A DNA stretch of 43,699 nt from contig CAJFMB010000012.1 of assembly GCA_904390925.1 (NCBI GenBank), positions 1 to 43,699 on the forward strand, read 5' to 3'. Of the stretch, positions 8,322 through 16,017 are shown in pieces. The notes beneath the pieces are model-generated. The model did not search any database. It worked only from the letters and a program-made list of their open reading frames with translations, and was not told the DNA's origin. The stretch comes from an uncultured Subdoligranulum sp. (GTDB lineage: Bacteria; Bacillota; Clostridia; Oscillospirales; Ruminococcaceae). Every line of letters begins with the position of its first letter. Position 1 is the first letter of the stretch. The position numbers were made by a program, and so were the translations under genes.

Positions 8322-8885
8322 ATGGCATCCTGCACAACAACTTTTCCACATCCTGTACAACTTGCCCAGTATACATCTCCCATCGGTCGGATGACGCTGG
8401 CTGCCTCCCCGGACGGTCTTGTCGGGGCCTGGTTTGTCGGGCAAAAATATGAACCCAGCTTTTTGCCCCAGCTGCCGGAGGATGAAGAAGCCTCCCGCTG
8501 CCTTGCGTTGGCCGCCCGCTGGCTGGACTGCTATTTTGGCAAGGCGGAGCCGGACCAGTTCCCTGCCCTGCCTCTGGCGCCGTCCGGCAGCCCGTTCCGG
8601 CAGACGATCTGGCGGCTGCTGAAAAGCATCCCCTACGGCACAACCACCACTTACGGCGCATTGGCCGCCCGGGCCGCCGAACAGCTGGGCAAATCCCACC
8701 TGTCGGCACAGGCGGTGGGCGGTGCGGTGGGGCACAATCCCCTTTCAATTTTTCTGGCCTGCCACCGGGTGGTGGCGGCGGACGGCAGGCTGACCGGTTA
8801 TGCCGGCGGGCTGGACCGCAAGGTCTGGCTGCTGCGTCATGAAGGCCTTGCCATAACCGCGGACGGCACCTCGCTGTGCCGCTGA
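8322..8885 (+). CDS. ogt: Methylated-DNA--[protein]-cysteine S-methyltransferase, Ogt/MGMT family
   Basis: 187 residues. An N-terminal Ada-like domain (about 13-85) precedes the DNA-binding/active-site domain, with the winged-helix signature SIPYGTTTTYGALA (102-115) and GHNPLSIF ahead of the acceptor Cys147. The family removes O6-alkyl groups from guanine in a suicide reaction. The active-site loop reads LACHRVV, where almost all relatives have PCHRV; the Cys, His and Arg are kept, so methyl transfer is plausible but the Pro-to-Ala change is notable. It follows hypE by 18 bases with a GGGAGGATTACCC site and ends at the shared terminator, so it is probably the last gene of the hyp transcript. 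Confidence 0.9.
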   Translation: MASCTTTFPHPVQLAQYTSPIGRMTLAASPDGLVGAWFVGQKYEPSFLPQLPEDEEASRCLALAARWLDCYFGKAEPDQFPALPLAPSGSPFRQTIWRLLKSIPYGTTTTYGALAARAAEQLGKSHLSAQAVGGAVGHNPLSIFLACHRVVAADGRLTGYAGGLDRKVWLLRHEGLAITADGTSLCR

Positions 8886-8905
8886 GAAACGAAATCAAGA
8901 CAGAA

Positions 8906-8953
8906 GAACGCCCGGTATTTCCCCATTTTGGGAAATACCGGGCGTTCTTTTTT
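8906..8953 (+). terminator. Strong intrinsic terminator of the hyp-ogt operon
   Basis: An 18-bp perfect stem (8906-8923 with 8930-8947) with a six-base loop CATTTT is followed by a run of T (8948-8953). It sits between convergent ogt and glycerate kinase genes. The minus-strand side has only a weak T stretch (TTCTGTC), so it is mainly a plus-strand terminator but may serve both. Confidence 0.93.
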
Positions 8954-8957
8954 GGCG

Positions 8958-10190
8958 TCAGCGGATCAGTGCCACCGCCACATCATTGACATTGGTTCCG
9001 GTGGGACCTGTGACGATCAGTCCGTTCACGGCGGAAAGTGCATGGTAGGCGTCATTCTGTGTCAGAACAGCAGAGACATCATATCCCTTATTGGCAAGCG
9101 CAGCGAGGGTGTCCCCGTCCACATATCCGCCTGCCGCATCGGTGGGGCCATCGGTGCCGTCCGAACCGACACTGAATACCGCGGCATTGTCGATGCCCGC
9201 AATGCCGGGCGCCGCTGCCAGCGCCAGTTCCTGGTTGCGGCCGCCCTTTCCGTGTCCGGTCAGCCGCACAACGGTTTCGCCGCCAGCCAGAAAAGCCAGC
9301 GGTTGCGACGGGCGGGCATGGGTTTTGAGGATGGAGGCCAGAAAGCTGCCCGCCTCCCGCGCCTGGCAGCAAAGACAGTCGGTCAGAAGGACCGGTCGAT
9401 AGCCCAGACTGCGGCAGGCTGCGGCGGCCGCGGTGCACAGTTCCCGCACGCTGCCGGTGATGCAGCTTTCCACATTATCCAGCTGTTTGGGGGTCTCCTG
9501 ATACAGGCAGTCAATGGCACGGGCGCTGAGTTTCAGATGGTATTTTTCCGCCACTGCCAGCGCCTGTTGGCAGGTGGAGGAATCCGCACAGGCCGGGCCG
9601 GAGGCGATCATGTCCAGCGGGTCCCCGATGATGTCGGATAGAACGACGGCACAGACCCGGGCCGGCGCGCAGGCTTTGGCGAAGCGTCCGCCCTTGACCG
9701 CCGAAAGCCGCTTGCGGATGGTATTCATCTCCACAATGTCCGCACCGCTGGCAAGCAGCTGTCCTGTGATGTCCTGCAGCTCCTCGGCGGGAATCAGCGG
9801 CTTTTCCAAAAGCGCACTGCCGCCCCCGGACAGGAGAAACAGCACGGTATCCCCGGCCCCGGCCCCGGATACCAGGTCCAGCGCTGCCTGGGTGGCACGG
9901 AAGGAATTTTCGTCCGGGACCGGATGCCCGGCCTCAAAGCAGCGGCAGCCGGGCAGGGGGCCCTTTCCATGCCCGTATTTGGTGATGACCACGCCGTCGG
10001 TGATGTCGGTATCCAGGCACTGCACCGCGGCATGGGCCATCTGCCAGGCAGCCTTGCCCACCGCCACCAGAAACAGCCTGCCGGAAAACCGCCGGCTTTC
10101 CAGCGCACGGCGGACGGCAGCATCCGGCAAGACCGCCCGGATGGCCTGCCGGACAATCGTATCTGCATCGCTGCGCAGCTGCTGATTCAT
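8958..10190 (-). CDS. Glycerate 2-kinase, MOFRL family (GckA/TtuD-like)
   Basis: 410 residues, usual for this family. The N-terminal GK domain shows FLVAVGKAAWQMAHAA (about 40-55), GHPVPDENS and the nucleotide-binding loop LLSGGGSALLE; the C-terminal MOFRL domain shows LAGGETVVRLTG, GKGGRNQELALA and VGSDGTDGPTDAAGG, all family hallmarks. It phosphorylates D-glycerate to 2-phosphoglycerate. The ATG has GGGGGAATTGTC upstream. Only 85 bases separate it from the upstream purine permease, and this space is largely taken by a terminator hairpin, so it is probably expressed by partial read-through. A role after tartronate-semialdehyde or serine breakdown is possible but not shown here. Confidence 0.92.
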   Translation of the reverse strand: MNQQLRSDADTIVRQAIRAVLPDAAVRRALESRRFSGRLFLVAVGKAAWQMAHAAVQCLDTDITDGVVITKYGHGKGPLPGCRCFEAGHPVPDENSFRATQAALDLVSGAGAGDTVLFLLSGGGSALLEKPLIPAEELQDITGQLLASGADIVEMNTIRKRLSAVKGGRFAKACAPARVCAVVLSDIIGDPLDMIASGPACADSSTCQQALAVAEKYHLKLSARAIDCLYQETPKQLDNVESCITGSVRELCTAAAAACRSLGYRPVLLTDCLCCQAREAGSFLASILKTHARPSQPLAFLAGGETVVRLTGHGKGGRNQELALAAAPGIAGIDNAAVFSVGSDGTDGPTDAAGGYVDGDTLAALANKGYDVSAVLTQNDAYHALSAVNGLIVTGPTGTNVNDVAVALIR

Positions 10191-10220
10191 GACAATTCCC
10201 CCATTTCAAGCGGAAAACAG

Positions 10221-10256
10221 AAAAAGTGACCATGCAGGTCTGCGCGGTCACTTTTT
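10221..10256 (-). terminator. Terminator hairpin after the NCS2 permease
   Basis: AAAAAGTGACC (10221-10231) pairs with GGTCACTTTTT (10246-10256), 11 bp, with a 14-base loop that can form its own small stem (GCAG/CTGC). On the minus strand the stem ends in TTTTTC. It lies between the permease stop and the glycerate kinase start and probably attenuates rather than abolishes transcription into the kinase. Confidence 0.82.
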
Positions 10257-10275
10257 CGATGCGGAAAATTCAGGT

Positions 10276-11637
10276 TCAGATGATTGCCAGCAGAATGAAG
10301 TTCAGCAGGAACAGCACGGTGGCAACCCACAGGATGGGATGCACTTCCTTGGCCTTCTTCTGGCAGATCTTGGTGATGCAGTAGAAGATGAAGCCGGCGG
10401 CAATGCCGTAGGAGATGCTGTAGCAGTACGCCATGAAGACACCGGCAAAGAAGGCGGGCACAGCCTCGTTGAAGTCGTCCCACTGGATATCGCGGAAGGA
10501 GGACATCATCATGATGCCGACGATCACCAGGGCCGGTGCCGTGGCAGCATAGGGAATGGCGCTGACGAAGGTGGCCAGGAACGCGCTGATGGCAAAGCAG
10601 ATGGCAACCACAACGCTGGTCAGACCGGTACGGCCGCCGGCGCCGATGCCGGCAGCACTTTCAATATAGGTAGTGGTGTTGGAGGTACCGAAGATGGCGC
10701 CGATGGAGGTGGCGGTGGCGTCGGCAAACAGGGCCTTGTCCATCTTGGACTTGAAGCCGGGCGTGGTCTCCATGGACTTTTCGTCCTCTTCGCTGAAGAT
10801 GCCGGTACGACGGCCGGTGCCGATGAAGGTACCGATGGTGTCAAAGGTATCCGACAGGCTGAAGGAGAAGATGGTCACCAGAACCAGAGGCAGCTTGGAG
10901 ACATCGCTGAACAGCGACGGCAGGCCCGCGCCGGTAAAAATAACGCCGAAGGTGGAGGGCAGCTGCTTGCAGGCTTCCAGGAAGCTGACCGTCTCGGTCT
11001 CGCTGGTGACGGTGACGCCCATGGGGATGCCCAGCAGGGTGGTGAAAACAATGCCGATGAGGATGGCGCCCTTGACCTTGCAGACCTGCAGGATGATGGT
11101 CAGTGCCAGGCCGATCAGGAACAGCCAGAAGGCGGGACGGTTGAGGGTGGCCAGGGCAGGCACGCCGGAGTCAAAGCTGATGAGGCCCACATTCAGGATG
11201 CCGATGTAAGCCACATAGATACCGATGCCGCCGCCGATGGCGTTCTGCAAGCTGCGGGGAATGGCCTTGATGATGTATTTCCGGATCTTGGTGACCGTGA
11301 TCAGGATGTTGAACAGACCGCAGACAAACACCATGGACAGCGCCTGCTGCCAGGTAAAGCCCAGCGCACCGCAGACGGTATAGACAAAGAAGGCATTCAG
11401 GCCCATGCCGGGGGCCAGTGCGTAAGGCACATTGGCGACCAGGCCCATGACCAGCGTACCGACCACGGCGGAAATGATCGTGGCCAAGAACACGGCGCCC
11501 CATTCCATGCCTGCACTGCTGAGCAGCGAGGGGTTGACGGCCACAATGTAGGCCATGGCGAAGAATGTCGTCAGACCGGCAACGACTTCACGGCCGGCTG
11601 TGGTGCCATTCTCCTTGAGTTGGAAGAATTTCTCCAT
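10276..11637 (-). CDS. NCS2 family purine (guanine/hypoxanthine) permease, AzgA/PbuG type
   Basis: 453 residues with about 12-14 hydrophobic helices. The N-terminus is of the AzgA/PbuG subgroup (REVVAGLTTFFAMAYIV, VNPSLLSSAG), followed by LAPGMGLNAFFVYTV and, in the second half, FSLSDTFDTIGTFIGTG and GTSNTTTYIESAAGIGAGG, the conserved substrate-site helices. Members import hypoxanthine, guanine or adenine with protons. The ATG start is preceded by a poor GGATAAGGATGG ribosome site that can be enclosed in a small stem. A strong promoter and an approximately 137-base structured leader precede it, suggesting regulated expression. Substrate within the purines cannot be read from sequence alone. 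Confidence 0.92.
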   Translation of the reverse strand: MEKFFQLKENGTTAGREVVAGLTTFFAMAYIVAVNPSLLSSAGMEWGAVFLATIISAVVGTLVMGLVANVPYALAPGMGLNAFFVYTVCGALGFTWQQALSMVFVCGLFNILITVTKIRKYIIKAIPRSLQNAIGGGIGIYVAYIGILNVGLISFDSGVPALATLNRPAFWLFLIGLALTIILQVCKVKGAILIGIVFTTLLGIPMGVTVTSETETVSFLEACKQLPSTFGVIFTGAGLPSLFSDVSKLPLVLVTIFSFSLSDTFDTIGTFIGTGRRTGIFSEEDEKSMETTPGFKSKMDKALFADATATSIGAIFGTSNTTTYIESAAGIGAGGRTGLTSVVVAICFAISAFLATFVSAIPYAATAPALVIVGIMMMSSFRDIQWDDFNEAVPAFFAGVFMAYCYSISYGIAAGFIFYCITKICQKKAKEVHPILWVATVLFLLNFILLAII

Positions 11638-11775
11638 TGATACACACCATCCTTATCCTATTGTGTGGAATTCCCGCACGACAAAGCTACCAAGACTGCC
11701 CAATCCGCAACAGACCAGTCTTTTCCTCTGCCGTGCCAAAAACGAAACGGGCCTGTGGAAAACCACAGGCCCACG
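11638..11775 (-). promoter_or_regulatory. Structured 5' leader of the purine permease mRNA (candidate cis-regulatory RNA)
   Basis: Reading the minus strand from the predicted start near 11775, four stems can be drawn: a 10-bp hairpin with a TTTT loop (11763-11772 with 11749-11758); an outer stem GCACGGC/GTCGTGC (11730-11736 with 11676-11682, one G-T pair); inside it AAGACTG/CAGTCTT (11716-11722 with 11692-11698); and CACAC/GTGTG (11663-11667 with 11643-11647) enclosing the ribosome site. I do not find the purine riboswitch core, so it is not one I recognise. Pairing is by eye only. Confidence 0.45.
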
Positions 11776-11781
11776 TGGATC

Positions 11782-11810
11782 ATTATACCATTGTCAAATT
11801 CAAAAGACAA
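11782..11810 (-). promoter_or_regulatory. Sigma-70-type promoter of the purine permease
   Basis: Minus-strand TTGTCT (11805-11810), a 17-base spacer and TATAAT (11782-11787). It places the transcript start close to 11775, at the foot of the first leader hairpin and about 138 bases before the start codon. Confidence 0.78.
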
Positions 11811-11866
11811 CCGCTACAGGACATTTTTGCCGCAAATACCTTCTTTGCGATGCTGCGGGAAATCTT

Positions 11867-13237
11867 TCAGCCCAGATCCGGCATCATTGTGACAGGCCGC
11901 AGCGCTTCGGCATTGGAATGGATATAATCTGTGATGGGCATCAGCCCGAAGGTGTAGCCGTAATGCAGATTGTCGCCGCCCTGGGTATTTGTGATGAGAA
12001 AAACGTCCGTATCAGTTGAGGCCAGCGAGCTGAAAGACCGTGCCTCGCCGAAATAGGAATATTGCAAGGTGATCTGTTTCTGTTCCCCGGTGGCAGTATT
12101 GACCGCGTAGCAGAAGTCGCCGCAGTTTCGGTTTCCGTCCGCGTCTGTCCCGTCCAGATAGCAGGACACACTGAACACCACCCAGTCCCCCAGCTTTCTG
12201 TCAAAATAGCTGGCGTAGGGTTCCTGTCCTTCTCCCTGCGCAACCGTGGCCAGCAGCTTCTCGGTGCCGTCCGGCAGGCTGATATAGTACAGCTCGCCGG
12301 TATTGCAGTCAAAGGTATAAAGTCCGTCATCCGCCACCAGAAACTGCAGATCCCCGCTGCGCTGGCAGACGGTTTCCTGCCGGCTGCCGCCCACCGGCAC
12401 CACCGACCAGGTGTATACTTTGCCGCTGTCCATCACGGCGGAGGTCTCGCCCCAGTCCTCCCCCTGGAAATCCTTCTCGGAAAGAGTCTCCTGCACCGAA
12501 TACAGCACACAGTATCCGTTTTCCGTCACGCCGGCAAACTGGACATTCTGCCCTTGGGGGATCGGATAGAAGTCACTGCGCTCGCCTGTGTCCAGATTGA
12601 CCGAGACAAGTGTCTGCCCCGTCGCGGCGCCCTGTTCATCCGCACGGGTGACCTGCATCACCAGCATGGTTTCGTTGGCGGAAATCACCGAGAAGCAGCT
12701 TTCCGACCCGTCAAATTCCGTCAGCAGCTTCCGCCCGCTTCCATCCAGGCCAGCGGAAAACAGCCGCATGGGATGGGCCTGTCCCTCTGTTCCTCCGGAA
12801 AAGGAGATCCGGTCAAACAACAGCAGCCGGTCCCCCACCACAAGCGGAACGCAGCTCAGGTCCTCCGGCGGAAGCCAGGCGGAACAGCTTTCGTTGTCGT
12901 GGGTACAGTTGGGCGATGCACAGAGAAAGATTTCCTGCGCCGTGGCATAATCCACATAGGTGAGATTGGCACTGTTATCCGGTCGGTAGAGGATCTGGTA
13001 AAAGCCTGTATCGCTGCCGCTGCCGATCATCGTCTGATCCGCACGGTTCAGATTGACAAACCCTGTGGCCACCGGCTGTGTCACCTTTTCCGCCGGGGAG
13101 GCTTCCTCCCCGGTAAAAGGCTGCTCTGCATCGGAAAGGGTATCCGTGGCCGTGGATGCGCTGTCCGGTGTGCAGGCACAAAGCACAGCCAGCAGCGCAG
13201 CGGAACACAATACGGGAATCGGGAGAAATCGTTTCAT
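11867..13237 (-). CDS. Putative surface lipoprotein with beta-propeller-like repeats, function unknown
   Basis: 456 residues. A signal peptide (MKRFLP plus a hydrophobic run) ends in a lipobox LCAC with the lipidated Cys22, followed by a Ser/Thr/Asp/Glu-rich linker to about residue 55. The body has many short Tyr/Asp/Gly-rich strands that resemble the DUF5050/WD-like propellers of clostridial lipoproteins, and a conserved-looking Cys motif FLCASPNCTHDNESCSAW near residues 107-124. It is probably anchored outside the membrane, but no enzymatic motif or ligand can be named. AGAAGGCGG lies 8 bases before the ATG. It lies alone between the permease promoter and the marR-yczE pair, with no clear terminator after it. 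Confidence 0.75.
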   Translation of the reverse strand: MKRFLPIPVLCSAALLAVLCACTPDSASTATDTLSDAEQPFTGEEASPAEKVTQPVATGFVNLNRADQTMIGSGSDTGFYQILYRPDNSANLTYVDYATAQEIFLCASPNCTHDNESCSAWLPPEDLSCVPLVVGDRLLLFDRISFSGGTEGQAHPMRLFSAGLDGSGRKLLTEFDGSESCFSVISANETMLVMQVTRADEQGAATGQTLVSVNLDTGERSDFYPIPQGQNVQFAGVTENGYCVLYSVQETLSEKDFQGEDWGETSAVMDSGKVYTWSVVPVGGSRQETVCQRSGDLQFLVADDGLYTFDCNTGELYYISLPDGTEKLLATVAQGEGQEPYASYFDRKLGDWVVFSVSCYLDGTDADGNRNCGDFCYAVNTATGEQKQITLQYSYFGEARSFSSLASTDTDVFLITNTQGGDNLHYGYTFGLMPITDYIHSNAEALRPVTMMPDLG

Positions 13238-13301
13238 GAGAAAATCCGCCTTCTTTCTGTTCTTGTCTCATTGGCAGGCAGTGGTACCGCCGCTTTCTGT
13301 T

Positions 13302-13330
13302 TCTTTAAGCGTATTCTCCCATTGTGTCAA
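13302..13330 (-). promoter_or_regulatory. Likely promoter of the lipoprotein gene
   Basis: Minus-strand TTGACA (13325-13330), 17 bases, then TAAAGA (13302-13307). The -35 is perfect and the -10 moderate. It lies about 65 bases before the lipoprotein ATG. Confidence 0.55.
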
Positions 13331-13376
13331 TACTGTATCAGCCGCCGGGGATATGCCTCGTACCATTTTCTATTGC

Positions 13377-13428
13377 AAAAAGAAACGCCCCGGAAGGCAC
13401 GGCAGAAGGCAACTGCTTTTCCGGGGCG
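13377..13428 (-). terminator. Terminator of the marR-yczE operon
   Basis: On the minus strand a 10-bp stem CGCCCCGGAA/TTCCGGGGCG (13419-13428 with 13386-13395) with a 23-base loop is followed by TTTCTTTTT. It lies 33 bases after the yczE stop. Confidence 0.85.
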
Positions 13429-13460
13429 AAACAATATGTAGAGAATTTGCGCGGGCGAAA

Positions 13461-14114
13461 TCAGACCAGAACCAGCTGGCCCACCCGTTTCATCGGCTTG
13501 TTGACCTGACGGGCGGTCATACCCACAAAGATCGCGGCGGCCACTGTGCCTTCCCGCACGCCGGACAGCTGATGCAGGAACACAAAGCCCAGAATAATGG
13601 CACAAATGACCATGGCGCAGTCCACACAAACCTTGGCAACAGGGAATTTCAGGCCGAACACCTTGCACAGTGCCAGGGCCACGCCCTCGCCGGCCATGGT
13701 AACCACGTCGGCGGTGACTTCAAAACTGACGCCGGTCCCCACCAGCAGGATTCCCAGAATGCAGAAAATCCACTGCTGCAGATAGTTGGCGGGCTGGATG
13801 GCGCTCAGCACCCAGCCGGAAAAATCGCACAGATAACCGAACGCAATGGCAACCGGCACCTGGACCAGCTGAATCAGCTGGAACCGGCGGCGCAGAAGCA
13901 GAATCTGCAACAGCACCAGGCCACAGTTGAAGATGATGGTGGTCTGGCCCACGGTCAGGCCGGTGATCTCACTGAGCACGTACGGGTCGCTGGATACCGG
14001 CGAAGTGCCCAGCCCGGCTTTGATGGAAAATGCAACGCCGAGGGACATGATCATCAGACCAACCAAAAGCATCAGATAACGACGGACAAGATTTGCAGGG
14101 GTACGCTCTTTCAC
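13461..14114 (-). CDS. YczE/YyaS/YitT-family integral membrane protein
   Basis: 217 residues with about five or six hydrophobic helices. The N-terminal part, with SLGVAFSIKAGLGTSPVSSD and a helix after TVGQTTIIFN, is typical of the YczE/YyaS group (DUF6198-like), whose substrate is unknown; some are transporters by annotation only. Translation most likely starts at GTG 14114, directly after the MarR stop codon, with AGGAAG about 9 bases upstream; the ATG overlapping the stop is in a different frame. The pairing with a MarR gene under a shared operator suggests it is the regulated target, perhaps exporting or sensing a small molecule, which is inference. Confidence 0.8.
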   Translation of the reverse strand: MKERTPANLVRRYLMLLVGLMIMSLGVAFSIKAGLGTSPVSSDPYVLSEITGLTVGQTTIIFNCGLVLLQILLLRRRFQLIQLVQVPVAIAFGYLCDFSGWVLSAIQPANYLQQWIFCILGILLVGTGVSFEVTADVVTMAGEGVALALCKVFGLKFPVAKVCVDCAMVICAIILGFVFLHQLSGVREGTVAAAIFVGMTARQVNKPMKRVGQLVLV

Positions 14115-14570
14115 TCATTCTCTTCCTTTCTCCACACTCAGGGCATCACAGACATGCTGCAGCATACCGCACAGCTCCTGCTGCTGTGCGGCAGACAGAC
14201 CGGCCAGCGCTTTGCTGTCGGCCCGGCGAAACGCCTGATCCATTGTACGCGCCGCGTCCAGACCTTTTTCGGTCAGCGTCACATACAAAGACCGCCGGTT
14301 TCCCGCATGCTGGGCACGGGCAATCAGCCCGTCCCGTTCCATGCGGGTCAGAATGCTTCCCACCGTGGCAGGCTCGATCTCACAGTGGAGCGCGATGGCC
14401 TTCTGATTGCTCTCCCCTGTCTGCAGAAGATATTCCAGTATCTTCGGCTGACCGGGGGAAAGCTTCAGACGGGCGGCCTCCGCCATGATCTCGCGGTGCA
14501 TGGCTGCCTGGGAGCGCAGAAGCAGAAGATGGAGCGGTAACTGTTGCATGTCCGGTGCCTTCTTTCCCAA
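14115..14570 (-). CDS. MarR-family transcriptional regulator
   Basis: 151 residues at the longest start; MQQLPLHLLL (residue 8, ATG 14549) is an alternative start. The winged helix-turn-helix is visible: LSPGQPKILEYLLQTGES, then IALHCEIEPATVGSILTRME as the recognition region, then a wing with RRSLYVTLTEKG. MarR proteins are dimers that usually repress their own operon until a small ligand binds. A 26-bp perfect palindrome overlaps the transcription start of its promoter, which fits autorepression. The following gene, a YczE-like membrane protein, begins at the next base after its stop. Ligand unknown. Confidence 0.92.
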   Translation of the reverse strand: MGKKAPDMQQLPLHLLLLRSQAAMHREIMAEAARLKLSPGQPKILEYLLQTGESNQKAIALHCEIEPATVGSILTRMERDGLIARAQHAGNRRSLYVTLTEKGLDAARTMDQAFRRADSKALAGLSAAQQQELCGMLQHVCDALSVEKGRE

Positions 14571-14577
14571 CCTCTTT

Positions 14578-14603
14578 CATACAGTAAGCATGCTTACTGT
14601 ATG
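14578..14603. promoter_or_regulatory. Perfect 26-bp palindromic operator of the marR operon
   Basis: CATACAGTAAGCA is followed immediately by its exact reverse complement. The site starts 4 bases after the -10 hexamer on the minus strand, so it covers the transcription start. A partial repeat of the half-site, AGTAAGAT, lies at 14613-14620 within the promoter spacer. Confidence 0.85.
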
Positions 14604-14607
14604 CAGT

Positions 14608-14636
14608 ATTATAGTAAGATATATTATGTTTGTCAA
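14608..14636 (-). promoter_or_regulatory. Consensus promoter of the marR-yczE operon
   Basis: Minus-strand TTGACA (14631-14636), 17 bases, TATAAT (14608-14613): both hexamers are perfect. A promoter this strong with an operator over its start point is a usual design for tight repression. Confidence 0.9.
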
Positions 14637-14655
14637 CAGCAACTTGTTTCTGCAC

Positions 14656-14685
14656 TTGACGGGTGCCGCCGTCCCGTGCCATACT
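14656..14685 (+). promoter_or_regulatory. Likely promoter of coaBC
   Basis: Plus-strand TTGACG (14656-14661), 18 bases, CATACT (14680-14685). It is back to back with the marR promoter. The leader that follows carries a short GC hairpin (GCCGGC at 14697-14702 with GCCGGC at 14708-14713). Confidence 0.6.
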
Positions 14686-14744
14686 ATACCAAAAAGGCCG
14701 GCACTGTGCCGGCTGCAAGTATAATAAAAGGAAAGGTGTTTTCC

Positions 14745-15956
14745 ATGCCGGATATTTCCCTGAAAGGCAAAACAATCGTTCTGGGCATCAGCGGCGGCAT
14801 TGCTGCCTACAAAATGCCCAACGTGGCCCACAAACTGGTCAAGCTGGGGGCAGACGTCCATGTGTTGATGACCAAGCATGCCACCGAATTCATTGCACCG
14901 CTGGTGTTTGAAACACTGACCAACCGGCGCTGCATTGTGGATACCTTCGACCGCAATTTTCAGTACGATGTGGCCCATGTGTCGCTGGCAAATGCCGCTG
15001 ACCTGATGCTGATCGCCCCCGCCACCGCCAATGTGCTGGCCAAGCTTGCCCACGGGCTGGCGGACGACATGCTGACCACCGTGACGCTGGCGGCGCACTG
15101 CCCCAAGCTGGTGGCCCCCGCCATGAACACCCACATGCTGGAAAACCCGATCACCCAGGACAACCTGAAAACACTGGAGCACTACGGATTTACTGTCATT
15201 CCCTCCGGGTCGGGACTGCTGGCCTGCGGCGATGTGGGGTCCGGCCGGCTGCCGGAAGAAAGTGTTCTGGTGGACTACTGCGTGCGGGAACTGGCCTGTG
15301 AAAAGGACCTGGCCGGCAGGAAAGTTGTAGTTTCGGCCGGCGCCACCTGTGAGCCGATGGACCCGGTGCGGTATATTACCAACCATTCCACCGGCAAAAT
15401 GGGCTGTGCTGTGGCGCGTGCCTGCATGCTGCGCGGCGCCGATGTGACACTGCTCTGCGCCAAGGACGCCGGGCTGTCGGTGCCGTTTGTCAAGACAGTT
15501 CCCTTTACCACCGCAAAACATCTGTTTGAGGCGGTCAAGGAAAACGCCATGGACGCCGATGCGCTGGTGATGGCGGCCGCTGTGGCTGACTACCGTCCCG
15601 CCACGGTGGCCGATGACAAGATCAAAAAGAAGGACGGGGATCTGTCCATCGCGCTGGAACGCACCGATGACATTCTGGCCTGGATGGGCGACCACAAGCC
15701 GGAGGGGTTGTATCTGTGCGGCTTCTCGATGGAAACCCGGGACCTGATTGAAAACTCCACCGCCAAGCTGAAGAAAAAGAATCTGGACCTGATCGTCGCC
15801 AACAACCTGAAGGTACCGGGTGCCGGGTTCGGTGTGGACACCAACGTGGTAACGCTGATCTCCCCCAACGGTGCCGAAGCGCTGCCCCTGCAGAGCAAGG
15901 ATGCGGTGGCCATGCGCATCGCCGATGAGATTGTGAAGGCAAAGGCGAAGGCCTGA
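14745..15956 (+). CDS. coaBC: Bifunctional phosphopantothenoylcysteine decarboxylase / phosphopantothenate--cysteine ligase
   Basis: 403 residues. The flavoprotein (CoaC) half, about 1-185, shows GISGGIAAYK, the catalytic His in VAHVSLANAADL, and VAPAMNTHM. The CoaB half follows from about 190 with VVSAGATCEPMDPVRYIT, NHSTGKMG and the Lys-rich KIKKKDG segment used in the ligase site. It joins cysteine to 4'-phosphopantothenate and decarboxylates the product to phosphopantetheine, two steps of coenzyme A synthesis in the cytosol. ATG 14745 has AAGGAAAGG about 10 bases upstream. It stands alone, divergent from marR and convergent with the mazF operon. Confidence 0.95.
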   Translation: MPDISLKGKTIVLGISGGIAAYKMPNVAHKLVKLGADVHVLMTKHATEFIAPLVFETLTNRRCIVDTFDRNFQYDVAHVSLANAADLMLIAPATANVLAKLAHGLADDMLTTVTLAAHCPKLVAPAMNTHMLENPITQDNLKTLEHYGFTVIPSGSGLLACGDVGSGRLPEESVLVDYCVRELACEKDLAGRKVVVSAGATCEPMDPVRYITNHSTGKMGCAVARACMLRGADVTLLCAKDAGLSVPFVKTVPFTTAKHLFEAVKENAMDADALVMAAAVADYRPATVADDKIKKKDGDLSIALERTDDILAWMGDHKPEGLYLCGFSMETRDLIENSTAKLKKKNLDLIVANNLKVPGAGFGVDTNVVTLISPNGAEALPLQSKDAVAMRIADEIVKAKAKA

Positions 15957-16017
15957 TTCCCTGCCGGAGTCCCCTGGAGTTTGTCCGGCCATATGCCATA
16001 TAAATAGGAAATGCAAC

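Noticed and set aside
11638-11775. Classical purine riboswitch before the NCS2 permease
   Set aside because: The conserved junction and loop sequences of that class are not found on the minus strand, so I report only an unassigned structured leader.
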